DNA of 9,866 bases from Candidatus Pelearchaeum sp. Its GTDB lineage: Archaea > Thermoproteota > Nitrososphaeria_A > Caldarchaeales > Caldarchaeaceae. Position numbers and translations under genes: made by a program. The stretch's first letter is position 1, and each line of letters starts with the position of its first letter. Under the pieces are notes generated by a model that was given only the letters and a program-made list of their open reading frames with translations, made no database searches and was not told the origin of the DNA. The stretch covers positions 1 through 9,866 of the forward strand of contig WAQC01000106.1 of the NCBI GenBank assembly GCA_015520425.1, given 5' to 3'. Positions 5,551 to 9,866 of this stretch are shown here, in pieces.

Positions 5551-6498
5551 ATGCGCGGGAGTGTTCTATACTTGCTGTTGGGTGTTGGTTCATTCGTTCA
5601 AGCTGGCTCAGGATGGTGGGATGTTTTTTCTCATAGGATTGAGTTTGTGGATTCTGACCCCTGGTGGAACCCAGCTCATACGGGACTTTACGCAGGGACG
5701 CTCCTGATACTCCTGGCTGTGCTACGCGCATCAAAGACTGGCGTAGGCCATGCGTGGATGCGTGTAATTAAGGCGGCAGCCTTGGCGCAGCTCGTAGCAG
5801 GCGGCCTAAATGAGATAGTCCATAGAGTTCCCAGCTTGGAGGTGTACCTGGATTTTGCGGTTCATTCACTATTCACCCTAGGAATGCTCATAGTTGCGCT
5901 CACACTCTTTACTGGATTATCCATACACTCCACACTTACAGGCAAGCTGCATGGTGCTGTGATTGCTGCGCTCATACTCTCTGGAGGCTCCCTCTGGCTG
6001 GTTTCCTCTGGCTCTGTTATGTATCTATTCAGCAGCAATCCAGCGTTTGTTCTTGCCCTCCTCGCTTTCATCTCCTCCACGATAACGATAACGGCTGTTA
6101 GCGCTGTCGGTGTTAGGGGAATCTCATTCCTGGTTTGGTTCGCTTATGAAGCCGCTGTCTATGCGGTGGTTGTCGGCTACGCTGGAGAACAGCCGTATAT
6201 TCCACTCGGCGTAGCTTCTGTAATAGCCGCTGAGGCAGCAATCCGCGCGGCAGCGCACAAACGTAGAGAGGTTCTGGGCATGTTTATGGGTGGTGCGCTA
6301 CTTGGAGCGGCGCTGCGCCTAACATACTATCCACTAACCGAGTATTACTATAGACTCTACGGCGGCGGTTTGGATTTCTTCGCGGCAGGATTGTTGGGCG
6401 GCTTGGCTGGCAGTCTATTCATAATGGCTGGTGGGAAGATTCTTATGGAACGGGGAGTTTTACCATATCCGCAGGAAAGCAGGAGAAGAGCTATGTGA
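5551..6498 (+). CDS. Multi-pass membrane protein with repeated Asp/His motif
   Basis: The protein has 315 residues from ATG 5551, with eight or nine hydrophobic segments and a basic C-terminal tail (RRRAM). Its function is unknown to me. The N-terminal 120 residues contain two similar modules: WWDVFSHRI (D24, H28) then NPAHTGLYAG (H43), and LNEIVHRV (N87, H91) then DFAVHSLFTLG (D101, H105). In both, a D/N-x3-H-R-(I/V) is followed 14-15 residues later by a second His at the start of a hydrophobic helix. Four histidines and acidic residues near the membrane surface suggest a metal or heme site; this is inference. The aromatic-rich segment YYPLTEYYYRLYGGG (259-273) sits before the last helix. 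No ribosome-binding site precedes the ATG, so it may be leaderless. Its last 8 bases overlap the converging chorismate mutase-aminotransferase gene. A role in aromatic amino-acid transport cannot be excluded but has no direct support. Confidence 0.8.
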   Translation: MRGSVLYLLLGVGSFVQAGSGWWDVFSHRIEFVDSDPWWNPAHTGLYAGTLLILLAVLRASKTGVGHAWMRVIKAAALAQLVAGGLNEIVHRVPSLEVYLDFAVHSLFTLGMLIVALTLFTGLSIHSTLTGKLHGAVIAALILSGGSLWLVSSGSVMYLFSSNPAFVLALLAFISSTITITAVSAVGVRGISFLVWFAYEAAVYAVVVGYAGEQPYIPLGVASVIAAEAAIRAAAHKRREVLGMFMGGALLGAALRLTYYPLTEYYYRLYGGGLDFFAAGLLGGLAGSLFIMAGGKILMERGVLPYPQESRRRAM

Positions 6499-7906
6499 GC
6501 CCTCTCTCTTCCAGATACTCTTTCACGCGCCTTATCCCCTCCGCTATATCCTCCTCAGAAGCGCCTAGAGATATTCTAACGTATTGTGAATAGTCTCCAA
6601 ATGCTGTTCCAGGCGCTAGGCCGACGTTCTTGCTCTCAAGTAGGCTCATGGCGAACTCTGTTGTGTCCAGTCCTTCTATGTTGAATCGTGGGAATACGTA
6701 CATGCCGCCTTCTGGCTTGTGGTATGATGCTGGCAGCTTCTCCAGCTCCCTTACTGCTGTCTCCATCCTGCGGCGCATTATCTCTGCGTAGCGCCTAGCC
6801 TCGTCAGTTAGTTCCAACGCTTTCATACCAGCTAGCTGGACAAACTCTGGAACACAGGTTATTATGAGCGACATGACCTGAGCCATCCTTGCGACTACCT
6901 CGCCATCAGAGACCGCGAAGCCCATCCTATAGCCAGTCATACCCCAGCTCTTGGAGAACGAGGATATGAGCACGTACTTCACGTCCCTCTCCTGCTGTAG
7001 TATTGAGACATGCTCACCGTTGAAGCTATAGTCCGCATATACCTCGTCGCTTATGACGTATATTCCATGCTCGCGCGCTACGTCAACGAGCTTTTGGAAT
7101 GCTTCGCGGCTTATCACCCTGCCTGTGGGGTTATTGGGGTAGTTTAGCACTATTGCGCGGGTTGCTGGGGTTATCTTCTCCTCCACCTCCTCTGGCCTAG
7201 GCGTCCACGCGTCTTCCAGCCTAGTCTTAACACGCACGGGGCGTGCGCCTATGAACTCTGCGCACTGGGAGTACATGGGCCATGAGGGGTCTATGATTAT
7301 TATTTCATCGCCCAGCGATGCTACGCTCTTCATCGCCAAGTATACCGCGAACCTGCCGCCTGGTGAGACGACTATGTTCTCAGGGTTTACCTCTGCTCCG
7401 AAACGTGTTTCCAGGTATTCGGATATTTTCTTCCTTAGCTGTGGAAGTCCCTTGGCGTCGCTGTATCGTGCGTAGCCTTCGCGTATTGCTTGTATTGCTG
7501 CTTCAGCCACTTGTTGGGGAGCACCCAAATCTGGCTCGCCCACCTCTAGGCGGATGACTCTCTTGCCCTGCCTCTCCAGCTCTTTAGCACGGCGGAAAAT
7601 ATCAAAATGGGTTATCTGCCTCCCTTTCCTATGCTCCTGAACCTTGACAGACTCGTTAAACATTAGCGTGGCTATCTTATTTACTAGGGTCTCGGATAGA
7701 TTGTTTGCCCGCGCCTTCTCAATCATGGCTTGCCTAAGCTCTCGTTCTGCGCTGCTCTGGACAATCTCTATGCCGAGTTGCTTCTTTAGCTCTCCCACGC
7801 GCCTAGCGAGGTCTGCCCTACGGGCTAAGAGCCTCACGACCTCAACCGACACGGACTTAAGCTCTTCGCGGAGCTTCTCCAGCTCTTCGCCGCTCATCTC
7901 CAGCAA
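6491..7906 (-). CDS. Chorismate mutase (AroQ)-class I aminotransferase fusion
   Basis: This is a bifunctional cytoplasmic enzyme of 471 residues starting with TTG 7906, with a GAGGAGG site 10 bases upstream; ATG 7897 is a possible shorter start. Residues 6-92 are an AroQ-type chorismate mutase turning chorismate into prephenate. Its expected active-site residues are present: R13, R29/R30, K41/K42, R55-E56 and Q90. Residues 97-471 are a class I PLP aminotransferase: GEPDLGAP (123-130), YPNNPTG (256-262), SDEVY (286-290, D287), the Schiff-base lysine in SSFSKSWGMTGYRMGF (K319), R327, and the carboxylate-binding R444 in VRISLG. Likely substrates are aromatic keto acids or prephenate, with glutamate or aspartate as donor. 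The direct joining to the prephenate-making domain favours prephenate to arogenate (inference). The 3' end overlaps the membrane protein gene by 8 bases tail to tail; tyrA lies beyond it on the same strand. Confidence 0.92.
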   Translation of the reverse strand: MLEMSGEELEKLREELKSVSVEVVRLLARRADLARRVGELKKQLGIEIVQSSAERELRQAMIEKARANNLSETLVNKIATLMFNESVKVQEHRKGRQITHFDIFRRAKELERQGKRVIRLEVGEPDLGAPQQVAEAAIQAIREGYARYSDAKGLPQLRKKISEYLETRFGAEVNPENIVVSPGGRFAVYLAMKSVASLGDEIIIIDPSWPMYSQCAEFIGARPVRVKTRLEDAWTPRPEEVEEKITPATRAIVLNYPNNPTGRVISREAFQKLVDVAREHGIYVISDEVYADYSFNGEHVSILQQERDVKYVLISSFSKSWGMTGYRMGFAVSDGEVVARMAQVMSLIITCVPEFVQLAGMKALELTDEARRYAEIMRRRMETAVRELEKLPASYHKPEGGMYVFPRFNIEGLDTTEFAMSLLESKNVGLAPGTAFGDYSQYVRISLGASEEDIAEGIRRVKEYLEERGLT

Positions 7907-7979
7907 GGCTAAGCTGCCTCCTCATAAGCGTTATCAGCTAGTAAAAGATAGTCAAACATACACAACTTGACGGCTCCCT

Positions 7980-8022
7980 CTAAAGCTACGGGCTTTAGGT
8001 ATTATGACGTTAGTGCCTAAGG
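7980..8022 (+). promoter_or_regulatory. Two mutually exclusive stem-loops upstream of rps10
   Basis: CTAAAGC-TACGG-GCTTTAG (7980-7998) is a perfect 7-bp hairpin. Its second arm can instead pair, as CTTTAGG (7993-7999), with CCTAAGG (8016-8022), using one G-U pair. The second alternative is followed at once by TTTTTAAG. The sequence lies upstream of the expected rps10 transcription start (about 8053), so it may act as DNA, or belong to a short unrecognised transcript. The rest of 7907-8081 shows only promoters and leaders. Confidence 0.35.
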
Positions 8023-8029
8023 TTTTTAA
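8023..8029 (+). promoter_or_regulatory. TATA box of rps10
   Basis: TTTTTAA lies in an otherwise GC-rich stretch, 53-59 bases before ATG 8082. The expected start near 8053 gives a leader of about 30 bases carrying GAGGGTG (8067-8073), a ribosome-binding site 8 bases before the ATG. Confidence 0.5.
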
Positions 8030-8081
8030 GTAGCGTAGGGCGTAGGTTGTGGATTAGACAGGTCACGAGGGTGTTCAGGCG

Positions 8082-8393
8082 ATGCCGCAGATGGTCAGGA
8101 TTAAGCTGACAAGCACAAACTTGGAGAAGCTGGAGCAGGTATGCGCGGAGATTAAAGACATAGCTGAGAAGACTGGAACACGCCTTTCGGGGCCAGTCCC
8201 ACTACCAGTGAAGAGGCTCGTCCTGCCCGTGAGAAAATCACCATGCGGCGAGGGAACCAAAACCTGGAGAAAACACGAGATGCGGATACATAGACGGCTC
8301 ATAGACCTGGGAATATCAGACCAGCGCGTAATGCGCCAGATAATGCGCATCCAGATACCTGATGATGTCAGCGTAGAGATGACCGTGAGGTAA
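8082..8393 (+). CDS. rps10: 30S ribosomal protein S10 (uS10), archaeal type
   Basis: It is a small-subunit protein of the 30S head. It has 103 residues, the normal archaeal/eukaryotic-type (S20e-like) length. Recognisable parts are MVRIKLTSTNLEKLEQVC at the start, SGPVPLPVKRLVLPVRKSPCG (36-56), the HEMRIHRRLIDL segment (65-76), and the C-terminal IPDDVSVEMTV. The ATG 8082 start is supported by GAGGGTG 8 bases upstream and a TATA box at 8023-8029. In many archaea this gene follows tuf on the same strand; here it points toward tuf, with the two stop codons 58 bases apart. It therefore has its own promoter. The gene is intact and its sequence ordinary. Confidence 0.97.
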   Translation: MPQMVRIKLTSTNLEKLEQVCAEIKDIAEKTGTRLSGPVPLPVKRLVLPVRKSPCGEGTKTWRKHEMRIHRRLIDLGISDQRVMRQIMRIQIPDDVSVEMTVR

Positions 8394-8410
8394 AACGAGT
8401 TATTTTAAGG

Positions 8411-8430
8411 AAAGGAAGAAAAAGAATATT
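8411..8430 (-). terminator. T-rich terminator of tuf
   Basis: On the minus strand the bases 20-40 past the tuf stop are pyrimidine-rich with a run of five T and several shorter runs, with no hairpin. This fits archaeal T-tract termination. A short ATTTT at 8401-8406 is the only comparable signal for rps10 on the other strand. Confidence 0.5.
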
Positions 8431-8451
8431 GAGTATTGGGGAGTTAAGAGA

Positions 8452-9747
8452 TTATCCTTGTTCTGTTATCTCTTTGACGACACCTGCCGCTACTGTCATG
8501 CCGCTGTCGCGTATGGCAAACCTGCCTAGCTCAGGTGATTTGCTGAAAGGCTCAAGGGCTATCGGGTTAAGTGGCCGCAGCTTAACCAACGCGACGTCCC
8601 CAGTCTTGATGAACGAGGGGTTCTTCTCAACCACCTGCCCAGTCCGCGGGTCCATCTTCTGCAATATCTCCACGAACTTTACCGCTGTCTGGGCTGTGTG
8701 TATGTGCATGACTGGCGTGTAGCCCACCGCTATTGCTGTTGGATGGTATATCACGACTATCTGGGCTAGTATCTCCTTAGCTACTGGGCATGGGTTATCA
8801 GGGTGGCATACGACCATCCCCCTGGCTAGCTGGCCCTTCTCAACACCCTTCAGGGCGAATCCTATGTTATCGCCTGGCACAGCCTGGGGCAGAGGCGAGT
8901 GGTGCATCTCTATGCTCTTCACCTCAGCCTTCACGCCAGCGGGCTGTATGAGAACTACATCACCAGCCTTGAGGACGCCTGTCTCAACCCTGCCAACAGG
9001 CACGGTACCGACGCCCTTGATTGAGTAGACCGCCTGGATAGGTATCCTCAGCGGCTTATCAATCGGCTTAGGCGGCTCCTGCAACTGGTCAAGAGCCTCC
9101 TGAACAGTAGGCCCATTGTACCAGGGCATGTTCTGGCTCTTCTCCACCAAGTTGTCGCCGAGCCAGCCTGAGACAGGTATGAAGGGTATCTTACTCACAT
9201 CGTAGCCGATGGTCTTAAGCAGGTCGCTTATGCCCTGCCTGACCTCATCATAACGCTCCTTAGACCAATTCACAGTCTGGTCATCCATCTTGTTAATCAG
9301 CACCACCAGCTGCTTGATTCCCAGCAGGAACGCTAGATACGCGTGCTCGCGCGTCTGGCCGCCTGGAGCTATGCCGACCTCAAACTCGCCCTTCTTGGCC
9401 GAGACAACTAGAATAGCAGCGTCAGCCTGACTAGCGCCAGTAATCATGTTCTTCACAAAGTCGCGGTGACCTGGTGCGTCAATAAGCGTGAAGAAGAACT
9501 TCTTAGTCTCAAACTTCTGGAAAGCCAAGTCTATGGTAAGACCGCGCTCACGCTCCTCCTTAATCCTGTCCAGAACCCAGGCGTACTTGAAGGTCTCCTT
9601 CCCCAGCCTCTTGGCCTCCTCCTCAAACTGAGCCAGCGTACGCTCGTCAATGGCACCCAGCTTATACAGGAAGTGCCCCATCGTCGTGCTCTTCCCGTGA
9701 TCTACATGGCCTATTACTACTAGGTTAAGGTGAGGCTTCCCCGACAT
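8452..9747 (-). CDS. tuf: Translation elongation factor 1A (aEF-1A)
   Basis: This GTPase brings aminoacyl-tRNA to the ribosomal A site. It has 431 residues from ATG 9747, typical of archaeal aEF-1A. The GTP-binding motifs are all present: P-loop GHVDHGKS (13-20), switch I RGLTID (68-73), DAPGH (90-94), NKMD (152-155) and the SGW motif (193-195). Domains 2 and 3 follow: RIPIQAVYSIKGVGTVPVGRVETG and the VMHIHTAQTAVKF region, ending GRFAIRDSGMTVAAGVV. A TTATATTTG box is centred about 27 bases before the ATG, so the mRNA is almost leaderless, and no ribosome-binding site is seen. Unlike the common archaeal order, rps10 does not follow it; it converges on tuf from the other side. Confidence 0.98.
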   Translation of the reverse strand: MSGKPHLNLVVIGHVDHGKSTTMGHFLYKLGAIDERTLAQFEEEAKRLGKETFKYAWVLDRIKEERERGLTIDLAFQKFETKKFFFTLIDAPGHRDFVKNMITGASQADAAILVVSAKKGEFEVGIAPGGQTREHAYLAFLLGIKQLVVLINKMDDQTVNWSKERYDEVRQGISDLLKTIGYDVSKIPFIPVSGWLGDNLVEKSQNMPWYNGPTVQEALDQLQEPPKPIDKPLRIPIQAVYSIKGVGTVPVGRVETGVLKAGDVVLIQPAGVKAEVKSIEMHHSPLPQAVPGDNIGFALKGVEKGQLARGMVVCHPDNPCPVAKEILAQIVVIYHPTAIAVGYTPVMHIHTAQTAVKFVEILQKMDPRTGQVVEKNPSFIKTGDVALVKLRPLNPIALEPFSKSPELGRFAIRDSGMTVAAGVVKEITEQG

Positions 9748-9770
9748 GTTAGGAGTCGTTTCTTGATTCT

Positions 9771-9779
9771 CAAATATAA
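9771..9779 (-). promoter_or_regulatory. TATA box of tuf
   Basis: Minus-strand TTATATTTG, preceded by the A-rich AAAATTAAGC as a possible BRE, is centred about 27 bases before ATG 9747. This is the clearest archaeal promoter in the window and predicts a leaderless or nearly leaderless mRNA. Confidence 0.7.
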
Positions 9780-9849
9780 GCTTAATTTTCTGATGGCTTT
9801 AATGCGGCTCAGATGGCTGTTTTGGCGGGATTTTGGGCTGCTTGGGTTG

Positions 9850-9862
9850 CTGATATATATTA
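9850..9862 (+). promoter_or_regulatory. Possible TATA box at the right edge
   Basis: TGATATATATTAG has the form of an archaeal TATA box, in a GC-richer surrounding. It could serve a plus-strand gene starting just beyond the window, or a minus-strand transcript upstream of tuf. The edge prevents a choice. Confidence 0.3.
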
Positions 9863-9866
9863 GGGC

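Noticed and set aside
7980..7998. Hairpin resembling the subterminal palindromes of IS200/IS605 elements
   Set aside because: There is no TnpA or TnpB gene, no second end and no fragment of either protein within the window; the likeness rests on a few bases.
8023..8027. TTTTT after a stem as an intrinsic terminator on the plus strand
   Set aside because: No plus-strand gene ends just upstream, and the same bases are correctly placed as the rps10 TATA box. It is kept only as an alternative.
9790..9852. Possible C/D box guide RNA (CTGATGG ... CTGA)
   Set aside because: The first box deviates from RUGAUGA, the internal D' and C' boxes are not convincing, and no terminal stem is seen.
9799..9866. 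Minus-strand frame giving a Pro/Lys/Gln-rich tail ending in TAA at 9799-9801
   Set aside because: Only 21 residues are visible. It could be the end of an upstream gene, but composition alone does not prove it, and a TATA-like sequence lies in the same bases.

Overview
The window is from a thermophile-like archaeon, probably of the Thermoproteota/TACK group. The evidence is an archaeal-type elongation factor 1A, an archaeal S10 protein, an archaeal SRP RNA with a GNAR-capped helix 6, TATA-box promoters about 27 bases from start codons, T-rich terminators and frequent GTG/TTG starts. A relative of Caldarchaeales or Nitrososphaeria would fit, but I cannot fix the lineage by eye.

Layout. 1-655 (minus) is the first 218 residues of a SIS-domain sugar-phosphate-binding protein that runs off the left edge. 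749-1074 (plus) is the complete SRP (7S) RNA; it faces away from the SIS gene across one shared TATA element. 1111-2356 (minus) holds a winged-helix regulator, a three-helix membrane protein directly behind it, and a four-helix membrane protein with its own palindromic promoter. 2444-3304 (minus) is a membrane-anchored surface protein with two DUF7282-like domains. From the same intergenic region two cytoplasmic proteins of unknown function (3395-4462, plus) run the other way. A tRNA-Ser(GCT) follows at 4539-4623.

4633-7906 is an aromatic amino-acid region. A TyrA-type prephenate/arogenate dehydrogenase and a chorismate mutase-aminotransferase fusion lie on the minus strand, on either side of a plus-strand multi-pass membrane protein with a repeated Asp/His motif. 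Together the two enzymes could take chorismate to prephenate, to arogenate and on to tyrosine; use of arogenate is inferred from the fusion. The right end carries rps10 (plus) and tuf/EF-1A (minus), placed tail to tail, unlike the co-directional tuf-rps10 order common in archaea.

I see no CRISPR array, transposase gene, prophage or defence island. The strongest candidates for undescribed biology are the membrane protein with two Asp/Asn-x3-His-Arg plus His modules (5551-6498), the winged-helix/membrane-protein group with a 17-base palindrome over a promoter, the Met-rich tandem DUF7282 surface protein with its mirror-image divergent promoter, and the chorismate mutase-aminotransferase fusion paired with a TyrA lacking a usual histidine.
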